This document shows, piece after piece, positions 25,546 through 33,501 of a stretch of DNA of 64,000 nucleotides (position 1 is its first letter; every line of letters begins with the position of its first letter). Position numbers and translations under genes: made by a program. The stretch is from NCBI RefSeq assembly GCF_026342015.1, contig NZ_JAPENL010000002.1, forward strand, positions 1,989,001 through 2,053,000. The letters run 5' to 3'. The notes beneath the pieces were generated by a model, which was not told the origin of the DNA, did no database searches, and was given only the letters and a program-made list of their open reading frames with translations. This DNA comes from Micromonospora lupini. Its GTDB lineage: Bacteria; Actinomycetota; Actinomycetes; Mycobacteriales; Micromonosporaceae.

Positions 25546-26684
25546 TCGGCGAACGACCCGTCGGCGTGCTGCCAGACCGGGTTGCGCCAGGTGTGCGGGG
25601 TCTGCGCGGCCTTGCGGACCGCCGCCTCGTCAACAGTGATGCCCAGGCCGGGTCGGTCGAAACGGGCGATGTGCCCGTCCACGAACCGGAACGGCTCCGG
25701 GTCGAGCACGTAGTCCAGCAGCTCCGAGCCGACGTTGTAGTGGATGCCGATGCTCTGCTCCTGGATCAGGAAGTTCGGTGTCGCGAAGGCCACCTGGAGG
25801 CTGGCCGCCAGGGAGATCGGGCCGAGCGGGCAGTGCGGGGCGAGCAGCGCGCCGTACGTCTCGGCCAGCGCGGCGATCCGGCGGACCTCGGAGATGCCGC
25901 CGGCGTGCGACAGGTCCGGCTGGACGACGGCGACGCCGGCCTGCAACGGGGTGAGGAACTCGGAGCGGCCGTAGAGGCGTTCACCGGTGGCCACCGGGAT
26001 CGGCGTGCCGGCGACGATGTCACGCAGGTGGTGGGCCTGGTCGGGCAGGACCGGCTCCTCCACGAAGAACGGGCGCAGCGGCGTCAACTCGGGCAGGATG
26101 CGGCGTACGGCGGCCAGCCCGGCACGGCCGTGGAAGTCAAGCGCGATGTCCCGGTCCGGGCCGAGCACCTCCCGGGCGGCGGCGACCCGATCGACGATGG
26201 CGTCCACCTCGGCGGAGGTGGGGATGGCGGAGAGCCGGCCGCAGGCGTTCATCTTGACCCCGGTGAGGCCGGCGGCGACCTGCGCGGCGGCGGCGTCGGC
26301 GACCTCGTCGGGCTCGTCCCCGCCGATCCAGGAGTAGATCCGCACCTTCTCGCGGACGGGCCCGCCCAGCAGTGCGTGCACCGGAGCGCCGTACGCCTGC
26401 CCGGCGATGTCCCACAGTGCCTGGTCGAGGCCGGCGACGGCGCTGGAGAGGATCGGGCCGCCCCGGTAGAAGCCGCCCTTGGTGAGCACCTGCCAGTGCT
26501 TTTCGATGCGCAGGGGATCCTGACCGATCAGGTATTCGGAGAGCACCTCGACCGCGCTGCGCACCACCTCGGCGCGGCCCTCGATGACCGGTTCACCCCA
26601 GCCGACGAGCCCGTCGTCGGTCTCCACCCGGCAGAACAACCACCGTGGCGCGACCAGGAACGTCTCGATCCGCTCGATCCTCAC
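25539..26684 (-). CDS. dgoD: D-galactonate dehydratase, enolase superfamily
   Basis: Protein of 381 aa, the usual DgoD length. Metal ligands are seen in order: Asp in DIALDFHGRAG (with a following His), Glu in FFVEEPVLP, Glu in VATGERLYG; the catalytic His is in LAPHCPLGP. The KMNACG segment also matches the DgoD subgroup. It dehydrates D-galactonate to 2-keto-3-deoxygalactonate. GTG start overlaps the regulator stop by four bases. A related aldonate dehydratase cannot be excluded. Confidence 0.9.
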   Translation of the reverse strand: MRIERIETFLVAPRWLFCRVETDDGLVGWGEPVIEGRAEVVRSAVEVLSEYLIGQDPLRIEKHWQVLTKGGFYRGGPILSSAVAGLDQALWDIAGQAYGAPVHALLGGPVREKVRIYSWIGGDEPDEVADAAAAQVAAGLTGVKMNACGRLSAIPTSAEVDAIVDRVAAAREVLGPDRDIALDFHGRAGLAAVRRILPELTPLRPFFVEEPVLPDQAHHLRDIVAGTPIPVATGERLYGRSEFLTPLQAGVAVVQPDLSHAGGISEVRRIAALAETYGALLAPHCPLGPISLAASLQVAFATPNFLIQEQSIGIHYNVGSELLDYVLDPEPFRFVDGHIARFDRPGLGITVDEAAVRKAAQTPHTWRNPVWQHADGSFAEW

Positions 26685-27391
26685 TGACTGCCCCTTCGTC
26701 CCCGTGCCTTCTCGACGTCGCGGACGGCCTTGTCCAGCAACTCACGCATGGCGGTCTCGGCCGCCGACTCGTCCCGCTCGCGCAGCGCGTCGACCACCGC
26801 GCGGTGGCTCGGCACCGGGTCGTCGTGCGCGGCGCCGCCGTGCACGAGGCGGTCGCGTTCGGCGAGCCCGGTCTCCATCACCACCTCCATCCGTTCGATC
26901 AGCTCGTTGTGGGTGGCGGCGAGCAGCGCGCGGTGGAAGGCGAGGTCGGCGGCGACGGCGGCGGCGGGGTCACCGTCGGCCTCGGCCATCTCGGTCAGTG
27001 CCTGGTCGAGGGCCGCCAGGTCGTCCTCGGTCGCGCGGGTGGCGGCCAGCCGTGCGGCGGCCGGCTCGATGATCGCGCGCACCTCGTGCAGCTTTTCGAG
27101 CAGACGTTCGTCGGGGCCCTCGGCGAACTGCCAGCGGATCACGTCGCCGTCGAGCAGGTTCCAGTCGGCGCGGGGCCGGACGAAGGTGCCGCGCTTCTGC
27201 CTGGCGTCGACGATGCCCTTGGCGGAGAGGACCTTCAGCGCCTCGCGCAGGGCCGTCAGGCTGACGTCGAACTCCTCCTGGAGCGCGACGATGTTCAGGG
27301 TCGCGCCGGCGGCGATCTCGCCGGTGAGGATGCGACGGGCGATCGCTTCGACGGTCTGCCCGTGGATGCCGCGGCGTGCGTACTGTGCCAA
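26681..27391 (-). CDS. GntR/FadR-type regulator of the galactonate genes
   Basis: Protein of 236 aa: winged helix (TVEAIARRILTGEIAAGATLNIVALQEEFDVSLTALREALKVLSAKGIV) plus an FCD ligand domain with metal-type residues (D..H.AL, EIRAIIEPAAARLA-like). The layout matches DgoR-type repressors of galactonate metabolism. It starts with TTG; AGGAG is very close (two bases), so initiation may be weak. It is co-transcribed with the genes it probably controls. The AT-rich palindromes at 28212-28236 are candidate operators. Confidence 0.85.
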   Translation of the reverse strand: MAQYARRGIHGQTVEAIARRILTGEIAAGATLNIVALQEEFDVSLTALREALKVLSAKGIVDARQKRGTFVRPRADWNLLDGDVIRWQFAEGPDERLLEKLHEVRAIIEPAAARLAATRATEDDLAALDQALTEMAEADGDPAAAVAADLAFHRALLAATHNELIERMEVVMETGLAERDRLVHGGAAHDDPVPSHRAVVDALRERDESAAETAMRELLDKAVRDVEKARGRRGSQ

Positions 27392-27429
27392 TGCTCCTGG
27401 CCTTTTCGCTTGTCGGATCGATCTCTCTC

Positions 27430-28176
27430 TCAGGCCGAGGCTTTCACCGCTGTCCAGCCACCGTCCACCACGAGGCTCGCGCCGGTGACGTAGGCGGCGT
27501 CCGGCGAGGCGAGGAAGGCGACTGTCGCGGCCACCTCGTCCGGGGTGCCGAAGCGTTTCGCCACGGTCTCGGCGACGCTGCGTCGACGGTCCTCTTCGGA
27601 CACCTCGGCCCAGGCGGCGGTGCGGATGGGACCGGGCAGCACGGTGTTGACCCGCACCTGTGGCCCGTACTCGACGGCGAGTTGGCGGCCGAGCGCGACC
27701 AGGCCGCCCTTGGCCGCCGCGTACGCGGGCCGGCCGGGCAGCCCGACAAGCGCGTGCACCGAGGAGATGAGCACCACCGCGCCCGCGCGTGCCCGCAGGT
27801 CGTCCAGGCAGGCGCGGACGCCGAGGAACGAGCCGGTGAGGCTGACGCCGAGCTGGTGGTCCCAGGACTGCCGGCTGGTCTCGTGGGCCGGGGCGACCCG
27901 TACGGCGTACGCGGTGCTGACGAGGATGTCGATCGGGCCGAGGCCGGCCCGTACGGCTGTCACGGCGGCCGTCCAGTCGTTCTCCTCGCTGACATCGCCC
28001 ACTACGGACAGTGCGCGGTCGCCGCGAGCGGCCAGTTCCTCTGCCAGCGGCGTCGAGTCGGCCACGTCGAGCAGTGCGACAGCCGCACCCTCGGCGGCGA
28101 GTCGCCGGGCGATGGCCGCGCCGATCCCACCCATCGCGCCGGTGACCAGCGCGTTCTTACCCTCAAGCCGGCGCAT
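27430..28176 (-). CDS. SDR-family dehydrogenase, probable galactose or sugar dehydrogenase
   Basis: Protein of 248 aa. NAD(P)-binding TGAMGGIGAAIA, active site Ser (LISSVHALVG) with YAAAK, and a C-terminal SLVVDGGWT. The usual NNAG is replaced by STAY, which is uncommon. ATG 28176 is preferred because AGGTGG lies eight bases upstream; GTG 28188 is the alternative. As first gene of the leftward galactonate group, a role as NAD(P)-dependent D-galactose 1-dehydrogenase (aldose to lactone) fills the missing step; this is an inference. Confidence 0.8.
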   Translation of the reverse strand: MRRLEGKNALVTGAMGGIGAAIARRLAAEGAAVALLDVADSTPLAEELAARGDRALSVVGDVSEENDWTAAVTAVRAGLGPIDILVSTAYAVRVAPAHETSRQSWDHQLGVSLTGSFLGVRACLDDLRARAGAVVLISSVHALVGLPGRPAYAAAKGGLVALGRQLAVEYGPQVRVNTVLPGPIRTAAWAEVSEEDRRRSVAETVAKRFGTPDEVAATVAFLASPDAAYVTGASLVVDGGWTAVKASA

Positions 28177-28211
28177 AGGCTGATCCACCTGACCCTCGCC
28201 TTGATCTCATC

Positions 28212-28240
28212 TAATCATTAATTACGAAGATATCTTGACA
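28212..28240. promoter_or_regulatory. AT-rich palindromes in the divergent galactoside-locus promoter
   Basis: TAATCATTA (28212-28220) and AAGATATCTT (28227-28236) are two short palindromes in the only AT-rich stretch between the SDR gene and the divergent ABC transporter gene. TTGACA at 28235-28240 overlaps the second and may be a rightward -35 element. The arrangement suits binding by the GntR regulator so that both arms of the locus are controlled together. Confidence 0.5.
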
Positions 28241-28335
28241 GCCGGGGACGGCCGATGCAACCTTCTGGTCACACACATTCACATGGCCGACACATCGCGT
28301 CGTGACGCTGCGTGTCGTAGAGGAAGGACACCACC

Positions 28336-29631
28336 GTGAGCGACTTCGACCCCGGTCGCCGGCGATTCCTTGGCCACCTCGGGCTCGCCGGCCTGGGTGC
28401 GCTCGGCGCGAGCTCGTTCCTCAGCGCGTGCGCCAGCTCCGCCAGCGGGCCGGCCGCGGGCAACGGCTCGGGCGCGGTCACCATCCAGTCCAACCTCTCC
28501 TCGCCGCAGGCCAAGGCGGCGATGGAGAAGCTGATCGAGACGTTCAACAAGCAGGGCAAGGGCACGGCGAGCCTCAACACGATCGCCTCGGAGACCTTCC
28601 GGACCCAGCTCCCGACGTACCTCACCTCGGCGAACCCGCCGGACGTCTACACCTGGTACGCGGGTTCGGTCGCCAACGACTACGCGAGCCGGGACCTGCT
28701 GCTGGACGTCTCCGACGTCTGGAAGTCGCTCGGCGACTACCCCCAGTCGCTGCGTACCCTCTCCACCGACGCCAGCGGCAAGCAGATCTTCGTGCCGATG
28801 AACAACTACTGGTGGGGCTTCTTCTACCGCAAGTCGAACTTCGCCAAGTGGGGCGTGCAGGAGCCGAAGACCTGGACCGAGTTCCTGGCGGTCTGCGAGA
28901 CGCTGAAGAGCAAGGGCGTCCCCCCGATCGGCATCGGCCTCGGCGACACCCCGTGGGTCGCCTCGGCCTGGTTCGACTACCTCAACATCCGCATCAACGG
29001 CGCGCAGTTCCACCGTGAGCTGCTCGCCGGCAAGCAGCGCTTCGACGACCCGAAGGTCAAGGCGGTGTTCACCCGCTGGCGGGAGGCCCTGCCCTACTTC
29101 GACCCCAAGGGCAAGGCGTACCCGTTCCAGGAGGCGACCACCGCGCTGCTGGCCGGCAAGACGGGGATGTTCCTGATCGGCACGTTCTTCGCCGACGCCG
29201 CACCCAAGGACGCCCTCGGCGACCTGGACTTCTTCCGGTTCCCGGTCATCGACCCGGCGGTGCCGCTGGCCGAGGAGGCCCCGACGGACGGCTTCTTCGC
29301 CAGCGCGAAGACGGCCAACCCGACCGGCACCAAGGCCCTGCTCAGCTACCTGGCCTCGACCGAGGCCCAGGAGGCGTACGTCAAGGCCAGCTCCGGCATC
29401 GTGCTGCCGGCCAACCCGAAGGCCAAGGCGTCCGACTCGCCGCTCGTGGTCAAGGGCAAGGCGATGCTCGACGAGGCCAAGGAGCTGACCCAGTTCTTCA
29501 ACCGCGACTCCAGCGACGCGCTCCAGCCGACCGCGGACACCGCGCTCACCAAGTTCATCGACAAGCCGGACCAGATCGACGCGATACTGCGGGAGTGGCA
29601 GGCCGGCGCCGAGAAGGTCTTCAAGGGCTGA
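28336..29631 (+). CDS. ABC transporter sugar-binding lipoprotein
   Basis: Protein of 431 aa, GTG start after AGGAAGGAC. It has a twin-arginine signal (GRRRFLGHLGLAGLGALG) ending in the lipobox LSAC, Cys32, so it is a Tat-exported lipoprotein. The mature protein is a family 1 solute-binding protein (PDVYTWYAGSVANDY, EPKTWTEFLAVCETLKSKGVPPIGIGL, AGKTGMFLIGTFF). It is followed by two permeases and a GH36 alpha-galactosidase, so alpha-galactosides such as raffinose or melibiose are the likely ligands. No ATPase gene is present; a shared MsiK-type ATPase elsewhere is probable. Confidence 0.9.
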   Translation: MSDFDPGRRRFLGHLGLAGLGALGASSFLSACASSASGPAAGNGSGAVTIQSNLSSPQAKAAMEKLIETFNKQGKGTASLNTIASETFRTQLPTYLTSANPPDVYTWYAGSVANDYASRDLLLDVSDVWKSLGDYPQSLRTLSTDASGKQIFVPMNNYWWGFFYRKSNFAKWGVQEPKTWTEFLAVCETLKSKGVPPIGIGLGDTPWVASAWFDYLNIRINGAQFHRELLAGKQRFDDPKVKAVFTRWREALPYFDPKGKAYPFQEATTALLAGKTGMFLIGTFFADAAPKDALGDLDFFRFPVIDPAVPLAEEAPTDGFFASAKTANPTGTKALLSYLASTEAQEAYVKASSGIVLPANPKAKASDSPLVVKGKAMLDEAKELTQFFNRDSSDALQPTADTALTKFIDKPDQIDAILREWQAGAEKVFKG

Positions 29632-29632
29632 C

Positions 29633-30550
29633 GTGACAGCGACGATCTCCACGACTTCGGTCACCCCCATCCGGCGGCGGCGACGGTCGGCCCGACTGTC
29701 GCCGCTGCTGGTGGCGTTCGTCCTGGTGCCGTTCGCGGTCGAGAGCGTCTGGGTGTTCTGGCCCGCACTCCAGGGCTTCTGGTTCTCGCTCACCCGCTGG
29801 GACGGGATGTCGCCGCCGGCCTTCGTCGGCACCGACAACTACGTCGAGCTGGCCGGTGACGCCACCTTCCGGGGCGCGCTCGTCAACACGGTGATCTGGC
29901 TGGTGCTCTTCGGCGGCCTCTCCGTGCTGGGCGGCTTCGGCATGGCGCTGGTCCTGCAGAAGGAGCGGCGCGGGGTCGGCTTCTACCGGGCCGCCCTGTT
30001 CACCCCTGTGGTGTTCTCGCTTGTGGTGACCGCGCTGGTCTGGCGCGTCTTCTACCAGCCCGACGGCGTCGCCGACACGATCCTGCGGGCCGTCGGGCTG
30101 GAGAGCCTGATCCGGCCCTGGCTCGCCGACCCGCAGACCGCCCTGTACGCGGTGATCCTGCCCGCCCTGTGGCGGCAGATCGGGTACGTCATGGTGCTGT
30201 TCCTGGCCGGCCTGAAGGCGATCGACCCGGCCCTGCACGAGGCGGCCCGGATGGACGGCGCCAACTCCTGGCAGCGGCTGCGGCACGTGACGATTCCCCA
30301 GCTCAAGGGCGTCAACGCGGTGGTGCTCTCGGTCATCGTGATCGACTCGCTGCGCTCCTTCGACATCGTCTGGTCGCTGACCAGGGGCGGCCCGTACCAC
30401 TCGTCGGAGCTGCTGAGCACCTACATGTACTCGACCGCGTTCCAGAGCCTGCGGCTTGGCTACGCCTCCGCAATCGCCGTCGTGATCTTCGTGCTCGCGC
30501 TTGCGGTCATCCTCGGCTACCTGGTCCGCGCGTTCCGGGAGGAAGCGTGA
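29633..30550 (+). CDS. Sugar ABC transporter permease (MalF-like)
   Basis: Protein of 305 aa with six hydrophobic helices and the EAA loop that contacts the ATPase (EAARMDGANSWQRLRHVTIPQLKG). It starts one base after the binding-protein stop and its own TGA overlaps the ATG of the second permease. The MalF-like order (longer N-terminus, RRRRSARLSPLLVAFVLVPFAV) is typical of carbohydrate importers of the CUT1 class. Confidence 0.93.
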   Translation: MTATISTTSVTPIRRRRRSARLSPLLVAFVLVPFAVESVWVFWPALQGFWFSLTRWDGMSPPAFVGTDNYVELAGDATFRGALVNTVIWLVLFGGLSVLGGFGMALVLQKERRGVGFYRAALFTPVVFSLVVTALVWRVFYQPDGVADTILRAVGLESLIRPWLADPQTALYAVILPALWRQIGYVMVLFLAGLKAIDPALHEAARMDGANSWQRLRHVTIPQLKGVNAVVLSVIVIDSLRSFDIVWSLTRGGPYHSSELLSTYMYSTAFQSLRLGYASAIAVVIFVLALAVILGYLVRAFREEA

Positions 30551-31371
30551 TGAACAAGCTCCGTACCGGGGCCTTCCACACCTGCATGATCCTGCTGTCG
30601 CTGCTCTGGCTGGGTCCGGTGCTCTGGGTCGTGGTGATGTCCACCCGGTCGTTCGACGACATCGCCGCGCACGGGGTGGGCAGCCTGCCCCGGTCGTTCA
30701 CCCTGGACACGTACCGGCAGGCGTGGACCGACGGCGGCGAGCTGCGGGCGCTGATCAACAGCATGGTGGTGACAGTGCCGTCAGTGGTGCTGAGCCTCGG
30801 GCTCGCGGCGATGGCCGCGTTCGCGCTGAGCCGTTTCCGGATACCCGGCCGGCGGACGATCCTGCTGTTGATGCTCGCCGGCAACCTGCTCCCACCACAG
30901 ATCCTGCTCATTCCGGTGGCCAAGTTCAGCGAGCTGACCGGCCTGTACGACTCGCTCTGGGCGCTGATCGCGGTGCAGGTCGGCTTCGGGCTCGGCTTCT
31001 ACACGTTCGTCCTGCACGGGTTCATGCGGGACCTGCCGGGCGAGATCCAGGAGGCGGCCACGATCGACGGCGCCGGCACCGCGCAGATCTTCACAAAGGT
31101 GATGCTGCCGCTGACCCGACCCGCGCTGGCAGCCCTCGGCGCGCTCTCCTTCACGTGGATCTTCAACGACCTGCTGTGGGCGATCACAGTGCTGCGGACC
31201 GACGACAACATGCCTGTCACCCCGGCGCTGCTCGCTCTGCAGGGGCAGTTCGTCTCGTCCTGGAACGTCATCGCCGCCGGCACGGTCATCGCGGCCGTTC
31301 CCACAGTCGCGGTGTTCCTGCGCTTCCAGCGGCACTTCGTCTCCGGCCTGGCGCTCGGAGCGGTCAAGTGA
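30550..31371 (+). CDS. Sugar ABC transporter permease (MalG-like)
   Basis: Protein of 273 aa, six membrane helices and EAA motif (EIQEAATIDGAGTAQIFTKVMLPLTRP). It overlaps the preceding permease by one base (TGATG) and the alpha-galactosidase gene by four (GTGA). It forms the second half of the CUT1-type membrane channel. Confidence 0.93.
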   Translation: MNKLRTGAFHTCMILLSLLWLGPVLWVVVMSTRSFDDIAAHGVGSLPRSFTLDTYRQAWTDGGELRALINSMVVTVPSVVLSLGLAAMAAFALSRFRIPGRRTILLLMLAGNLLPPQILLIPVAKFSELTGLYDSLWALIAVQVGFGLGFYTFVLHGFMRDLPGEIQEAATIDGAGTAQIFTKVMLPLTRPALAALGALSFTWIFNDLLWAITVLRTDDNMPVTPALLALQGQFVSSWNVIAAGTVIAAVPTVAVFLRFQRHFVSGLALGAVK

Positions 31372-33455
31372 CCGCCGCCACCGGGCAGCGCTGGACGCTG
31401 CGCGGCGCGCACACCGAGTACGCCGTCACCGTGCCCGCGCACGGGCGTTGGCTGGAACTTGTCGCGTGGGGGCCGCACGGTGTCTCCGACGGGCCGTCGC
31501 CTGTCGCCTACGACGGCCCGGTGCCGTTCCTCACCGCCGGGGACGCCGCCCCCATCGAGTACGCCACCGACGCCGACCGCCCGTTCACGGGCGCCGACCT
31601 GGTCATCGAGACCGCGGACGGAAAGCGCCGGGTGGGCTTCGTGCACACCGACGCGCGGATCGACGCCGACCAGCGGGAGCTGGCCGTCGACTTCGCCGAC
31701 CAGGTGACCGGGTTGCGCGCCACAGTGCACTACCGGATGCCCGAGGGCACCGACGTGGTGCAGCGCTGGGTCGAGCTGAGCAACGACGGCACCGACCCCC
31801 TGCGAGTGGTCCGGGCCGGATCCGGCGGGTTCTGCGTACCGACGCCGCACGGCGCGCTGCTCAGCCACCAGTGGGGGCAGTGGTCGCAGGAGTTCCAGCT
31901 CTCGCACGTCGAGCTGGGCCACGGCACGTTCGGCATCGGCAGCTCCCAGGGCGTACCCGGGCATCTGCACGTGCCCTGGCTGGCTGTCCGGGACACCGCC
32001 GAACCGGCGGGCCCGGCCTGGGGGATGGCGCTGGCGTGGACCGGCTCGTGGGAGATCAGCGCCGAGCGGGACACCGGCGGCCTGACCCGGGTACGGGCCG
32101 GCCGCCACCTGGTCGACGGCCCGCTCGAGCTGGCCGCCGGCGAGCGGCTGAGCCTGCCGGTGGTCACCGGCGCGTACAGCCCGGACGGCCTGGACGGGCT
32201 GGCCCGGGTCTGGCACACCCACCAGAGGCTGCTGGCCGGAGAGCGGATCACCCCGCGCCCGGTGCTCTACAACTCGTGGGAGGCCACCTACTTCGCCGTC
32301 GAGGCGGAGAGTCAGCTGGCGCTCGCCCGGATCGCCGCCGAGCTGGGCGTGGAGACGTTCGTGGTGGACGACGGCTGGTTCGTCGGCCGCGACGACGACA
32401 CGGCAGGCCTGGGCGACTGGACGCCCGACCCGGCCAAGTTCCCCGCCGGCTTCGACGCGTTCATCGCCGAGGTCCGCGCGCTCGGGCTGAACTTCGGGCT
32501 CTGGGTGGAGCCGGAATGCGTCAACCCGAAGTCGACCCTGTACGCCGAGCACCCGGACTGGGTGTACGCCGTCGACGGCCGACCGCTCACCCCGGTCCGC
32601 AACCAGTACCTCCTCGACCTGGGCCGACCCGAGGTCGCCGAGTTCGTCCACTCCACGGTTGACGGTCTGCTGCGCCGGTACGACATCGACTACCTGAAGT
32701 GGGACTTCAACCGACCGCGTACCGAGCCTGGTCGTCCCGGCGGGGTGGGCCCGCTCGACCTGGACGGCGCGCACGTCGCCAACCTGCACCGGATCTACGA
32801 GCGGCTGCGCCGGGACCACCCCGACGTGCTGATCGAGGCGTGCGCCGGCGGCGGCGGGCGGACCGACCTGGCGATGGCGGCCCGCGCCGACGTCTTCTGG
32901 CCCAGCGACAACACAGGCCCGCTGGACCGGTTGGCCATCCAGTACGGCTTCCTGCACGCCAACGCCCCGCACCTGCTCAGCTCCTGGGTCACCGACGCGC
33001 CCGGCCTGTTCGATCCCCGCCCGCGAACGCTCGCGTTCCGGTTCGTGCTGGCGATGGCCGGTGTGCTCGGCATCGGCGCGGACATCCGGGCGTGGACCCC
33101 CGCCGAGCGGGCCGAGGCTGCCGACTGGATCGCCCGCCACAAGGAGATCCGCGACGTCGTCACGCGCGGCGAGGTGCACCTCATAGGTGGCCCCGACCAG
33201 GCCCGCTGCGCGGTGCAGTACACCGCGCCGGATGAGCGTCGGGTGGTCGTGCTGGCGTGGCACACAGGCCGGCTCGACGGCGCCGGCCTGCTTCCGTCGC
33301 GCCCGGTGCGGCTGCCGCTGCGCGGCCTCGACCCGGCGGCCCGTTACTCCGACGGCGAGCGGCACTACTCGGGCAGCCACCTCGGCGCGGTCGGCCTGCC
33401 CGTGCAGTGGAGCGCGACCCACGACGCCGACCTCATCGTGTTGACCCGCGACTGA
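31368..33455 (+). CDS. GH36 alpha-galactosidase, intracellular
   Basis: Protein of 695 aa without a signal peptide. The N-terminal super-sandwich (about 1-280) is followed by a TIM barrel: FVVDDGWF, GLWVEPECV, nucleophile Asp in DYLKWDFNR, and acid/base Asp in WPSDNTGPLDRLAIQYG, which are the GH36 signatures. It would hydrolyse terminal alpha-1,6-galactose from imported oligosaccharides. GTG start overlaps the permease stop, consistent with one transcript for uptake and breakdown. Confidence 0.95.
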   Translation: MTAATGQRWTLRGAHTEYAVTVPAHGRWLELVAWGPHGVSDGPSPVAYDGPVPFLTAGDAAPIEYATDADRPFTGADLVIETADGKRRVGFVHTDARIDADQRELAVDFADQVTGLRATVHYRMPEGTDVVQRWVELSNDGTDPLRVVRAGSGGFCVPTPHGALLSHQWGQWSQEFQLSHVELGHGTFGIGSSQGVPGHLHVPWLAVRDTAEPAGPAWGMALAWTGSWEISAERDTGGLTRVRAGRHLVDGPLELAAGERLSLPVVTGAYSPDGLDGLARVWHTHQRLLAGERITPRPVLYNSWEATYFAVEAESQLALARIAAELGVETFVVDDGWFVGRDDDTAGLGDWTPDPAKFPAGFDAFIAEVRALGLNFGLWVEPECVNPKSTLYAEHPDWVYAVDGRPLTPVRNQYLLDLGRPEVAEFVHSTVDGLLRRYDIDYLKWDFNRPRTEPGRPGGVGPLDLDGAHVANLHRIYERLRRDHPDVLIEACAGGGGRTDLAMAARADVFWPSDNTGPLDRLAIQYGFLHANAPHLLSSWVTDAPGLFDPRPRTLAFRFVLAMAGVLGIGADIRAWTPAERAEAADWIARHKEIRDVVTRGEVHLIGGPDQARCAVQYTAPDERRVVVLAWHTGRLDGAGLLPSRPVRLPLRGLDPAARYSDGERHYSGSHLGAVGLPVQWSATHDADLIVLTRD

Positions 33456-33501
33456 GGCCGGAGCACCACCACCCCCACCCCCGAGGGACAGGAGTACCTC
33501 C

